The notes below the pieces were generated by a model. The model did no database searches. It saw only the letters and a program-made list of their open reading frames with translations, and was not told where the DNA came from. From Pyrenula massariospora (Eukaryota; Ascomycota; Eurotiomycetes; Pyrenulales; Pyrenulaceae): a stretch of DNA of 64,000 nt. Position numbers and translations under genes: made by a program. This document shows, piece after piece, positions 1 to 10,297 of this stretch; position 1 is the first letter of the stretch; each line of letters begins with the position of its first letter. The DNA is taken from positions 992,001 through 1,056,000 of the forward strand of contig JAGFMI010000004.1 in the NCBI GenBank assembly GCA_021030905.1. The letters run 5' to 3'.

Positions 1-64
1 TTCAAATTTACCGTTGCATTTTACTCTCAGTTTCGAAGCTGGAAAGCTCTCCAAGCAGTGCAAA

Positions 65-1041
65 ATGGCACAATTCAATGCAACCGAACATTTGGTCGGC
101 TATCAACCATTAAAAGGAAAGCTTGCAATTGTGACTGGCGGTTCCCGAGGTCAGTGAAATGGACGTACCATTACGCTCTTTCTCACATATTAGAAGGCAT
201 TGGAGCTGCGATAGCCGAAAATCTAGCATCGAAAGGATGCGACCTGCTTCTCAATTACACGTCCTCATCCTCCACTAGCGTCACCAATGAATTGTGTGAA
301 AAGCTTTCCAAGAAGTTTTCCATAAAATGTGTCTCGGTTCAAGCAGACCTTTCCGACCCATCAAACAGTTGTCCCAAGATAGTATCCACGGGAAAGGAGC
401 ATTTTACATCACCATCTGGAGGATTTGTGGTCAACATACTCGTCAATAATGCAGGAATCGCTGGGGATAAACGGCTCGGGGATGCTGAGAAGGGCCCAAT
501 AGAGCCGACGGAGTTCTACAAGATGTACACAGTCAATGTTCTCGCAGTCATTTTGCTCACTCAAGAGTGCATACCTTATCTTCCTAAGGACCGGTCAGGC
601 AGAATCATTAACCTCTCCAGCGTCTCTTCTAGCCTCGGATTTGAAGGGCAAACAATCTATGGCGGAACCAAAGCGGCGGTTGAACACATGACACGAACGT
701 GGAGTCGCGAGCTTGCCGACCGGTGTACCGTCAACGCTGTGAACCCTGGGCCTGTATGGGGCGACATGTACAGTGCAGCAGGTGAGGATTTTTGGAAGTT
801 TATGCAACCTTTCCAGGACACAACACCGTTATCGAAATATAGTGGCGAAGAACAAGTAAAGGTCAGGGCAGGCGATGATGCTGGAAAGTTCGATAAACTC
901 GTGACCGAGAAAATGGGCGGGAGGCGACCGGGCTTCACAAGCGAGATTGCAGGTGTCGTGGGAATGCTTTGCTCGGAAGAAAGCGGATGGTGTACGGGCA
1001 GCGTGGTGTGTTGCAACGGCGGGTTAAAGATGGGGATGTAA
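65..1041 (+). CDS. Short-chain dehydrogenase/reductase (SDR)
   Basis: Predicted NAD(P)(H)-dependent oxidoreductase of the classical SDR family, 309 aa, probably cytosolic. Exons are 65-149 and 197-1041; the 47-nt intron (150-196) splits the cofactor-binding motif, and splicing restores TGGSRGIG at residues 24-31. Other family marks are VNNAGIAG in the middle and the catalytic pair Tyr183/Lys187 (YGGTK) with an upstream IINLSS serine strand. The ATG at 65 is chosen because the spliced N-terminus then reads as a normal Rossmann beta strand (KLAIVTGG); an unspliced reading from further upstream would destroy the glycine motif. The stop is TAA. The substrate cannot be told from sequence; resemblance to 3-oxoacyl-ACP reductase-type SDRs is general. 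The segment between residues 225 and 285 is longer than in minimal SDRs. Confidence 0.85.
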
Positions 1042-2109
1042 GGGGATGGAAGAAGGGTCGTTGCTCTCGGCTAGGAGGTGGAAGGCAAGCTTGCTGCAGG
1101 TGGTGAATTTTCACGCCGTGCAAAGCTGCAGATACCTTAACCCCATCAAGCAGCTTTCGTCGTTGGCCATAACACGTCCACGGGCAAAGATGGCCCGCTG
1201 CTGGCGGGAAGGAAGACTTGACTTGCCCTGATCCCAGCCTCAGCCTTCCTTCCCATTAGCCGCGTGATGCATCAGGATAAGCTTAACTCGACGGATACAG
1301 AGATAATTTAATTAATCAATATTTACTATACATATCACAAATGATTAAATTCTGTTAAAGACCTGTAGCGCCGTAGCGCTCTAGCGACACCGCGCCGTGG
1401 CGACATTCTGTATCCAGCAGCGCACCCTTTCCACAACACCTTCCGAAGGATGCGAGAGGGTGCCGGTGTGTCGACGGTAATCGTCACCACATGTCATAGT
1501 CAGCTATCACGCAGCAATGCGGTACAAAGTCCTTCTGTGAGACGCACCCGTTGAAGGGGTCTGGCTGGTACATGTCAGGTGATGGCAATCAGAATCGGTA
1601 TCATTGAGCCTGGGAATGCCTCTAGAGTCGCCAAAGTCGATGCAGCGAGTCTTCGCATGAGCATCCATGGAAAATTGCTTTCGTTCCTCCCACTCTCCCG
1701 TCGAAGCGCCTGTGCTTTTGAAAACACACGGACGGTGTGGGTCAGCACGGTCAACCACAGCGTCATTTCGAAGGATTGCAGAGTTTCTTCGTGCGTTGCG
1801 TCTCACGGCGCACTCCTGTACGGAGACCACCGCTGGCAAGAGCTAGCGATTTTCTTGCGCATAATGAGCAGGTTCGTATGACAAGCTTTTACGCCGCTGT
1901 AGGAGGGGTGCAGGATGAATTGTGTCAGGCGAAGTCATGGGGAGCTGAGGGTCCTGGAAGGCGATAGTGCCTCTTGTGGGGATGATGGTTCAAGCAAGGG
2001 CAACGGCTTAGCATAGCAAAGTCTCAGAATTTAGTTCAATACCATCGATTTCCTGGACTGCGGAGGAATCGGTAGAGACATGTAGAGTATCACCTCTTTT
2101 TTAAAAGGC
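1042..2109. other. Intergenic region, no gene seen
   Basis: This stretch lies between the SDR and the minus-strand secreted-protein gene. Open frames here are short and do not look like protein. An AT-rich patch (about 1300-1360) is followed by a GC-rich stretch with short palindromic AGCGC/GCGCT motifs (about 1366-1410). I see no tRNA or repeat of note. Confidence 0.6.
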
Positions 2110-3890
2110 TCACAATTGAATCTCATAACGATTATCGTTGCTCGCCCGCATGAGAAAGTCCCCAAGAAGGATTTCTGGTCCTTCGCCGTCTTGACAATTG
2201 GCCTCGAGCTTTACGGAACAATCAGTAACGATGCTAAGTTGGAATAATAAGATCAAAATGAACCCCAAAAGAAACGTTTGTTTCAGGTAAAAGAAGGTGG
2301 CAATGGCAACAAGCATTTTTTCTAACAGCAAGAAATAATCGATGAGAGACCCTGAAAAGCGAAGACAAATTATAAAGATCAATTCGACGAAAACTTGCAA
2401 ACCAACCTTACACTTCACTTACATTCCAATTTTGGTATCGACGCAAGCTGCTTGTCCGAAGGCTCCCAAGAAGGATCCTTCGACATACGCTCCACCACTT
2501 GGTCGCCAGTGAGCTCTTCTTCTTCAGGGCCCGACTCTTCCTCTTCGTCCTTCTTTCCATCCGTGGGCGGGTCTTTCCGCGGGCTTCCGTCTCGGGTACC
2601 GCCCCCGGAGGAGCAGGAAGTTCCTTGACAGTTCTTTCCCGGGTTGCTCGTTCCTCCCGGCCCGTCGATTCCGTCGGTGCCTTCTCCTTTACCTCCCTTG
2701 GGTCGGCCGAACTTCACGATTCGACGGAGGAGCGACGTTAGACCGTCGAGACTTTTGTTAGAGGAGACCCGCCCTCTTCGAGGATACCGTTTGTCTTCCT
2801 TCTTACTACCCAGCCCCTCAACGTATTCGTGGATTTTTTCGTCATCCGAGAAGTCGTCTTCGTTCATTACCACATCTTCGTCTTTACCGCCCAATCCCTT
2901 AACGTATTCGTGTATTTTCTCATCATCCGAGAAGTCATCTTCATGCATTGTCACGTCTTCCGATTTATCGGGCTGTTCAGGCTGTTCAGGCTGTTCAGGC
3001 TGTTCTTGAGGGGGTTGGCGGTCGCTGTCGCTCGGACCCGGGTTCAATCTAGGAGCCGAGCTCTGCGCCCCTACTCTTCTAAAAATTTCGGAGCAAGAAG
3101 GTTTCTTAGCATCTGCGTCACCACTACCGCAAGGAGGGTAATTCTTGATATCTTTATCGTCCGGCAAATTTTTTTCTGACGTCATTCCCTCGGTGAGGAT
3201 CTCTGAATTTTCAGAGCTGACTGGTACATCGTAGTCCATTTTCCCTTTGACCTTTATGGTAAACGGCTGTGGATACTGGGGCCAAGGACCCTCACCACGC
3301 CTTGCCTTGCTGATTTTTTCGATCATTTCCACTTTAGCTTTGTTCCCACGTACCTCCCAAAGCATTCTCTCTAAGTCTTGAATGATAATGTCCTCGACAT
3401 GATGAAACAAGTGATGTCTATGGGCTCCCCATAAGGGTGCCTCAGCAGCTGCTTTATCAGACTTTAAAAATGCTATCATGTTTCCATCCGGGATCGTCTT
3501 AGAGGAATAGCCAACCCCTGGGCAGAAACCACTTCCTGCCAAATAGTTCTTCCGGTTTTTCATAGTTTTAATCCGAAAGCCTTGTATCCAAGATTCTTTG
3601 AAATGTTTGAGGGCATAGTCGTTAAGTTTCTTGTTGATTTCTGCGGCGTTCTGTTCATAATTGTCGACCGTGTTTATAAAACTACGCGAATAGGTTGGGT
3701 GTGTCTTCCACTGCGGCTCGTATATATCACGTACTTTGCAGTTCTCGAGCTGGATCCTTTCAAACCCCTTCTGCCTCGGAAAGATCCTCCGAGGGTCTGG
3801 AGATGTCTGCGCAGCGTTGCTATTATCGAAAGGGATCGAAGCAGCAAGTAAGACGTAGGAAACAAACATGAACCATATGGTATTCCTCAT
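2110..3890 (-). CDS. Secreted or membrane-anchored protein with deaminase-like motif order
   Basis: No named family recognised. Two exons (3890-2423 and 2351-2110) with a 71-nt intron (donor GTAAGT, acceptor TTTTCAG) give 569 aa; without splicing the frame stops inside the donor. A hydrophobic N-terminus (residues 1-20) looks like a signal peptide. Residues 164-166 (HVE) sit in a predicted helix, followed by a strand (about 209-217) and then C254 (PPCGSG) and C266 (SCSEIF). This order resembles the H-x-E ... PC ... C zinc and catalytic signature of the cytidine-deaminase-like superfamily, including secreted polymorphic deaminases. That assignment is inference. Next come a low-complexity EQP repeat, two near-identical 26-residue acidic repeats (MHEDDFSDDEKIHEYV and MNEDDFSDDEKIHEYV), a basic/Gly-rich part and, in exon 2, a strongly hydrophobic segment (about 503-532) that could be a transmembrane anchor. 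It is divergent from the secreted-protein gene at 5304. Confidence 0.65.
2808..3005. repeat. Intragenic repeats: two ~78-bp units plus a 9-bp tandem array
   Basis: Within the minus-strand secreted-protein gene, two consecutive imperfect units of about 78 bp (about 2812-2890 and 2891-2970) encode the duplicated acidic repeat. They are followed directly by a perfect 9-bp tandem (ggctgttca, about 3.9 copies, 2971-3005) coding for repeated Glu-Gln-Pro. Such tandem units are prone to copy-number change. Confidence 0.8.
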
Positions 3891-5303
3891 CGTCCGTATA
3901 CGCGTGCGGACTATGGTGCTTGAGAATCGCAGTCGCGATTGGCTGAATTGCAGCTACGGTCGAAAAGCTAGGTGCGACTTCTTGCGCTGTGGCCGTCTTC
4001 AACTGCGTTAAACTGGACAGTTTTCTTCCTTCGCTGAAAGTTGACGATGTTCGGATCTGTTGAAAGGCGAAGGCCTCAGATGAGAAAAGCTTGTAGAGTT
4101 GAGGTGTTGCTGGAAAGGAGGAGAACACAGCTTGATGAGAAAACCAAAAGTCAATCATGATTCCCTAGTGGGCATAACGCTATTCTTATGTTCTGAGAAG
4201 CATCAAGAATAGCGTCCCTTCATCGTCTATAATGACGTTACGACGCGACCAACAAGGTACGAAACTTAGTTGGTGACACTGCAAGAATGATTAAGAGCGA
4301 AGATGCAACGGCCAGGTTCAGGACTCCGCTGGATAGCAGATTGAAGAACACTGACTTACCATTGATGCCATTGCACATTGCCACGCAACGGCTACCCAAG
4401 GATACCGTTGACGAGATACCTGACAATTGCTTGCCTGCCATCTCACAAAGATCCCCTTAGCAGCAACAGATAGTGTTAGACTCAAGTTGCAAGATTGAAG
4501 CATTCGAGCTTCAGAAGTCGCAGCATCATGATGCACGCAATACTGCGGTTGGGTTCCACGGTCGATGTCAAAACATCAGAGCGTTTTTCTCTACCGTCGG
4601 CGTCAAATACGAGATATGGGGCAGACTCTCACACGCGCCAACGTCCGTATCTTGAAATAGCACATTCCTCTTCGCGTAACCATCGAGAAACATAGAGTGA
4701 CTCTTCAGATTTTATTGTTCCCTGGAACAGCGTGACATCTCTGTGCCGAGCTGAAAATAGAAACGCAGGGGCTGCCTGTCCATTATTACCCGGCGGAAAA
4801 GCTTGGCAGTGCGGAAACAAAGTAAAATACAACCCGGGTACATTCGAACGATACAGTACAAACCCGCGATCCTCTTCTTCGCAAAGAAAACCGTTATTCT
4901 GAACACGTCCCCTCTCATGCCACAACCAGCAACACTGTCCATCAGCCAACAGGCTTGTCTATATGTTGTTCAAGTCTGTATCCCTCGCGTAGTTGATTTT
5001 GTACCCTCGACGATGTTGTCTCGCTTGTGCTGTTGGGAAAACGGCCTGGATCTACCGTTCCAAGACACAAACCTCGTTATCCATGTTTGCAACAGCGACG
5101 TGCACATGCGCCTCAATAACCCGCAGATTAGTGGCTTCTTGACAGTGCTAGATAATTTGATTAAGCAGTGAGGGTGGCTCTGTATAAATGTCCTTTGCGA
5201 ACGCGTCAATAAGGTGATCGAATCTGGTATACACGTTCCTCTTATTTGTTTGTGATATCCTCCCTTTTCTGAGCACGTTCAATAAATCCCCTGACCTGAT
5301 AAC
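3891..5303. other. Divergent intergenic region between two secreted-protein genes
   Basis: This 1.4-kb region is the shared upstream region of the genes at 3890 (minus) and 5304 (plus). No convincing coding frame. A TATA-like TATAAAT lies at 5183-5189, about 115 bases before the plus-strand start codon. Nothing else recognised. Confidence 0.5.
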
Positions 5304-6874
5304 ATGGCCCTCGCCGCCTTGAATGGGGTTTTCCTCGCCCTAACCTTCGTTCCTATGGCTTTGGACTTCTTCCCGGAGAGCAAGGGGGCGACTACTAAAG
5401 TCCGCATTGGTGCCGGCATGGTCAAGAGAGGAGACGACGATGCCAGCACTGGCGGTCATGTCCCCAACATTGCCGTCTTTGACAACAACGGCGATAGACT
5501 GGGTACCAAGCAAGGAAGCGGTAAGATCGATAATGGCAACTATGTAGAAGTCGAGGTGGAGCATTTCGATGAGAAGAATAACAAGCCTGCAAGTTACATT
5601 TCGGTGTCTAGCTCCGGCTGGGATGCCCTTTGCATTACACATCTGGCAATCACTTGGGCTACAGGAGATCAATTTCTGGTGCGTCAATAGAGCTCAACCC
5701 ACAAGAAAGTTTCTAATACGCAGCCAGTGGTTTGGTGATATGGGATTCCAGTGTGGGATGATGTGGTACCCTTCTAATCAGGCAGGCATCTTTGACTTCG
5801 AGCTTTGCAAGTATCCCACTGATTGTGCATAGCAAGTTCCTACCGAGCAAAATCCTCAATTCACTCCCAAGTGTGTCTGGTAAGATCAACGTCTTTGTGG
5901 CGATCAGGGCCAGTTCTAGGTCCTCGATACTTTTCTACTTCACCGACCTTGCTCCTTAGCCCAGCGACTGACCATTTTTCTAGGATAGAAAGTCCTGACG
6001 ACAAAGGAAAGAAGAACATCGAGAAATGTCCAGAAGGGTTTAGCTTCCACGTCAGCGACTTCCAATTTACCGACTCTCCGGACGATCCTCGTGCTATGGG
6101 GTCAGTAAATTATCAAAGTTATGCTCACACGTCAATAGAATACTAACGCCTGTGAAAATAGTTATCAAAAGGACCCCGATACTATGTGTAAAGCTCCAGC
6201 TCGCTTCAATACGTATCCTGGTAAGGACATATCCTTTCGGCCTGCAATGCTCTTCAATTTATTCTAATAATCATCTTCCAGAGCTCAATGAACTTGCCTG
6301 CATTCCGGTGTACGACCCCGTTCTCCCCTATGACAGCAGTGGCCAAGACCCGAAAGACAAATCCCTGATTACCGTCCCCGGCAAAATACAGTGTAGCCCC
6401 AAGCCTGGTGAAAAGCCGACCGAGAAAGAGCTCGAACAGCTACCCGGAAAGGGGCCGAGTAACAAAGACTATCACATCCCACCTGGCGGTGGGCCAAAAA
6501 TCATAAAGAGGTCGCGCTTCAGCAGACCTTCGCTCACAAACTCAAATGTACGACGCCCGGGGAAGAATACGACGGATGTTTGCAATGATGATAGAGTCGT
6601 CATTTCGCACCATTCCCAGCACAGCGCAAAAGAGGTCTGCCAGAGTCAGACTAGCGTGGGGCCGGATTTTGTGAGCTTGAAAGAGATGATCTTCTGCGAT
6701 ATGTGCACACATACAGCATGGGCGGTGTGTCGGGTGTCTGGGGAGCGGGACTGCTTTGATCTAGATGTCCAACGGATGAGGAATGGAACGAGCGCAGCGC
6801 TAAGTAAGAGGTCTTCAACGGCAAAGCACGAGCGCGTGAAGGAGTATGGGAAGGCGATTATCTGGGGAGAGTAG
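5304..6874 (+). CDS. Secreted protein gene interrupted by an in-frame TAG (possible pseudogene)
   Basis: Five exons join in one frame: 5304-5678, 5728-5879, 5984-6100, 6162-6220 and 6282-6874. The introns are 49, 104, 61 and 61 nt, with CTAAC/CTAAT branch sites and normal GT-AG ends. Ignoring one stop, the product is about 431 residues with an N-terminal hydrophobic signal-like stretch (residues 1-20), Cys-rich segments (GFQCGMMWY, TPKCVW, NIEKCPEGF, DTMCKAP, ELACIPVYD) and a C-terminal FCDMCTHTAW...CFDLDV part. It resembles a widespread but unnamed type of extracellular ascomycete protein; that recognition is from general pattern only. A TAG at 5830-5832 (codon 160) interrupts exon 2, yet the same frame continues with protein-like sequence to a donor that splices correctly. 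No intron of usual size removes the TAG without also removing the conserved-looking Cys segment. Either a truncated 159-aa product, stop readthrough, a recent null allele or a sequencing error is possible. Confidence 0.6.
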
Positions 6875-9800
6875 ATCGAAGAAAGCTGAGCAAGGGGAGG
6901 AGGCTATCAAACGTGATTCCACGTCGGGGACGACGTTCGTTTTCATTTATCCAGTAGCGTTCATTCCGATCGATTTACAGAGTCTTTCAACTGACTGCGC
7001 ATTTCGGGAATTTTAGCAACAAAGGCCTCTATTTCTAGATGGCTATGAATTTTCGTGCGCCGCATAAAAAGTATCGTAGAACGGGCGCATCTGCCTCTCG
7101 CGTAGAGTCTCAACTGACGATATGGACCATGTTAAGTCATCATCGCAGTGAATACCTCGCCTGCGAAGTCAACAATTTAGGCTTTTTCATGTCTCCGCTA
7201 CCATGATACTCCTTTAAATACCATCAATATAGTCACTGCTAGAAATAAAGCTCGACTGACGAAACTCAACGATCTAGCTAAAGTGGAGACATTTCAGCTC
7301 TAGGAAATACAGCAGCATAGTACATTGCGATTAGCAATTACCATGCACAATCTCGATAGGATCCAGTCGAATTGAAGGAATCGCGTTGCCCCTATTGCTA
7401 TTCCATGATTAGTCGAAGGCTTCGGATTGGTTTGAAATTTCTTAGGAGCTTAGGTGACAAGATTAGAAGCTGTGAGAGCTTGCCAGGCAAATTGTCAGAC
7501 CTGTGCAGAATAGGTGTAGAAGAAAGGACAAAAAGCCCGGTGAGGGAGAAGCAGAGCACCCATTAGCAAGAACATTTTCAGGATATATGAACAGGCAATT
7601 TTTAGTGAGCGGACAAGTCTTAGAGCTCCCTCATACTACTAAATTGGTGAATCTAGAACACTCCCTTTCGCGGCTTAGAGTGCAACGCTCTCTTCATTCT
7701 TGTGATTATACCCTTGGGGTGATTTGACGCGTTGGCAGGGCTTCTAACGGCTTTTTGGCCAGAAGTTCAGTCTCTTTTAGTGAGTGTGATATCTTCCAAT
7801 ATGCAACTCTCTTCCCCATCACCTTCTGCTCAAGTCAAAAAAAATCCTCAGCGCTCGTTTCTGTACATGGCCGAATTTTTTCAGTGCAGGGAGGTATTAG
7901 TATAAGTGATTCCAACTCGTGTTTAAATTGCCTCCCTTGTCCCGCGAGGCTCAAGTGACACGACGAAAGGCAGCCTAGACTCAGGTGATAATATGGTCAT
8001 CGGGCTTGCGGATCACCATTATGCAGACTTTATCCTTCAATCAACTCTTCGTCGGTTCTCGCTTTTTTCATCCAAGAAACTCTCCACGGTCGTTCTAAAT
8101 AGTCGATCTTTGAGATTCACGTAGATACCCGGGATGTTACGATCGGGCCTGTCATGTATCAGTGTTATCCTCAAGCCAGTAGTGATTGGACTCAGTAGCT
8201 CTTCTGCACCTTCCAGCATCTCTATGACTCGACAAAGGAGGAAGGAGGATAGGTGCAGTCCCGGTAACGCGCAGCAAGGAAGTTACATAACCACGCTAGA
8301 GCATTCTGTCAAAGGCATGCGAGGCAAATTATCCCTTTTCTGCATAAAATTTTAGCATTCATCGCGCATCTATATTTTGCATGGGAGGAGTGTTAGCAAG
8401 ACTTAATCGTAATCCAAACACCTCCGCTCTGCTGTTGCTCCATCAACAGCAGCCTTTGCCTTGTCTAGGCTGAAGGCCACATTTCGAAAGTTCCACGGGA
8501 CATTAAATCCATAATGCTGGCCTCTAAATCAGACAGAAAGGTCTATATGTGGTTGAAAAGCTGAAAGGAGAATGACACAATTTTTCAAAGTCAATGGGAA
8601 GAGTCAGGGAATGCTGCAGCCAACTTACAATCAAAATGATGGAGCGATAACAAAAGTAGAGGTCGACGTTGGATATATACCATTACAAGCGATCCAAGGC
8701 ACCTATAACGAATCGACCCTAGTTGCTAGCATCGCTGATGGAGTCAGAAACAAAACATATTCCATGAGTGGGTCAACCCAATACTCGTGCAATCGCGCCT
8801 GTCAGTTGGTATTCTTGCCAAGAGCAGACAACGAACCTTAAGATTAGAGCTCTTTTGTTGCAATTGCAACGCCGCCCTGGATTTCGATAGTCAAATGAAA
8901 GCGTTCCAGAGACACAAACGTCATCAAGTGTCTCATGGGGGAACAACGACAAAGGGGGAATGCAACACGCCAAGAAGATCTCAGAGATACGCTACGTCTC
9001 AAAGCTCTGGGCAAATGCTAACGAGTGGCAAAGCCGGAGGCTCAAAGCTACGGTATTAGACAGTAAATGTTGTTTTGATGTTGTCAGAGACCTGAGACAC
9101 GTTCAGGAAAAAAACTGCTTACAGTACAGAATTGGCCCCTGTATCTGCGGTACCTCGTGCCAAACAAGGTGTAATGCTCCGCTGTTGAAGCGGACGCACC
9201 TCAAGCAAGACACAACTTTGTCAATCTGCGGTAATGATTCTTAGCCCAAGACTGTTAATGATTAGTTTTATGTTCTAGAGTGGGGTGTCGAAATATCTGT
9301 CAGCAAGCTAGAGCGACAATGACCTTGCGACGTCAACATTTGTAAGGAGCTACTTTTCTCGGGGTCCGGACCCTAGAGGCTCGCGATGCTATGCTGTGTA
9401 ACCTCTGCCAAGGTCTTACTCTAATACTCACCTCAAGCTCGAACATGCAGTCTTAGTAAAAATATTTTATACTAAAGAACTACCAGATAATATCCACAGC
9501 CCAAATACTTTCAGATCCAGCAACAGATTCATCTTCGTTAAAGCCAAATTCGGTTCAGCTTTCAATTACAATTTTGTTTTAACGCCGCAAAAAAAACTGT
9601 AGAAAGATAATTTGACAGCTTCAAAACTTACTATAAACTTTTTATGACGAAATAATTCTAGTAACTTGATATCTGATAAATGATTCTAAAATTTCGTGAG
9701 TAGACTATGTGACGGCAAGATTTCGCCACATTATAAGCAGCAGTCGAGCCGTTTGCCTGCATCATTCACAACGAACTGAAGACAGCACATTTCGCCAAGA

Positions 9801-10297
9801 GAGCGGCGGTAGACGGCCCGGAAAAGCTCCCGTTCGTCGTCACACTATGGGGCGCTCGAATTTGAGGCTCGGCCCCACCGGCGCGTCATGATGGGAGACC
9901 GAAGGACCTAAAATTTAGACCGCAGCCTGCCGACGCCATGAAACAGCAAATTCCCCCGCAGTCTTGCAAGAGCCGCTGCCCTCTTCACAAGATGCCTCGG
10001 CCAATTGACACGCCATTGCCGAATCCAAGCCATGACGGACTCTCCTCGGTGAGCTGTTACGAGATGCGAGGCAAAACCAACGCGCCATTTGACAGCGCAT
10101 GGCGTCGTTGTGTCCCTTCTCTGGGGATGAAGCCATCGGCTACGGTTTTAGGGTGAACTTTCTTGATAAAAATTTGCAGCGCGTCTGGTCCTCTTGCGCT
10201 ACTCCTTCTTGTTGTTCAGTGTTTTATGCATTACTTTGAATTTCTGCTCTCTCATTCAATTCATTTCTTCCCTCCTGTTTGACAAGCCTCCCCGAAG
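6875..10297. other. Gene-poor AT-rich region with relic-like frames
   Basis: This 3.4-kb region has no gene I can support. Open frames are short. The most AT-rich part is about 9440-9700. A possible short frame at 8572-8841 is listed separately. No terminal repeats, transposase or reverse-transcriptase motifs were recognised, although decayed transposon sequence would look like this. Confidence 0.5.
8572..8841 (+). CDS. Possible small or relic coding frame
   Basis: An 89-residue frame starting at an ATG and ending in TAA. Its composition is protein-like (ITKVEVDVGYIPLQAIQ, then STQYSCNRACQLVF with two Cys), but there is no signal peptide and no known domain. Just upstream, on the other strand (about 8513-8407), another protein-like stretch (NVPWNFRNVAFSLDKAKAAV) is readable. 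Both could be debris of decayed genes. No function can be proposed. Confidence 0.2.
   Translation: MTQFFKVNGKSQGMLQPTYNQNDGAITKVEVDVGYIPLQAIQGTYNESTLVASIADGVRNKTYSMSGSTQYSCNRACQLVFLPRADNEP

Noticed and set aside
595-1016. Minus-strand open frames opposite the first SDR
   Set aside because: They lie fully inside the plus-strand SDR coding exon, whose catalytic motifs are clear; they are antisense shadows.
1366-1410. Palindromic GC-rich stretch near 1.4 kb as an origin or attachment site
   Set aside because: Only short overlapping AGCGCT-type palindromes; no supporting context.
3582-4158. Open frames around the start of the deaminase-like gene
   Set aside because: They overlap a well-supported exon in other frames or its promoter and show no domain or splice links.
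5728-5879. Small intron (about 22-26 nt, gtatcc to catag/caag) to bypass the TAG at 5830
   Set aside because: Far below the usual fungal intron size and would break the reading frame of the following exon.
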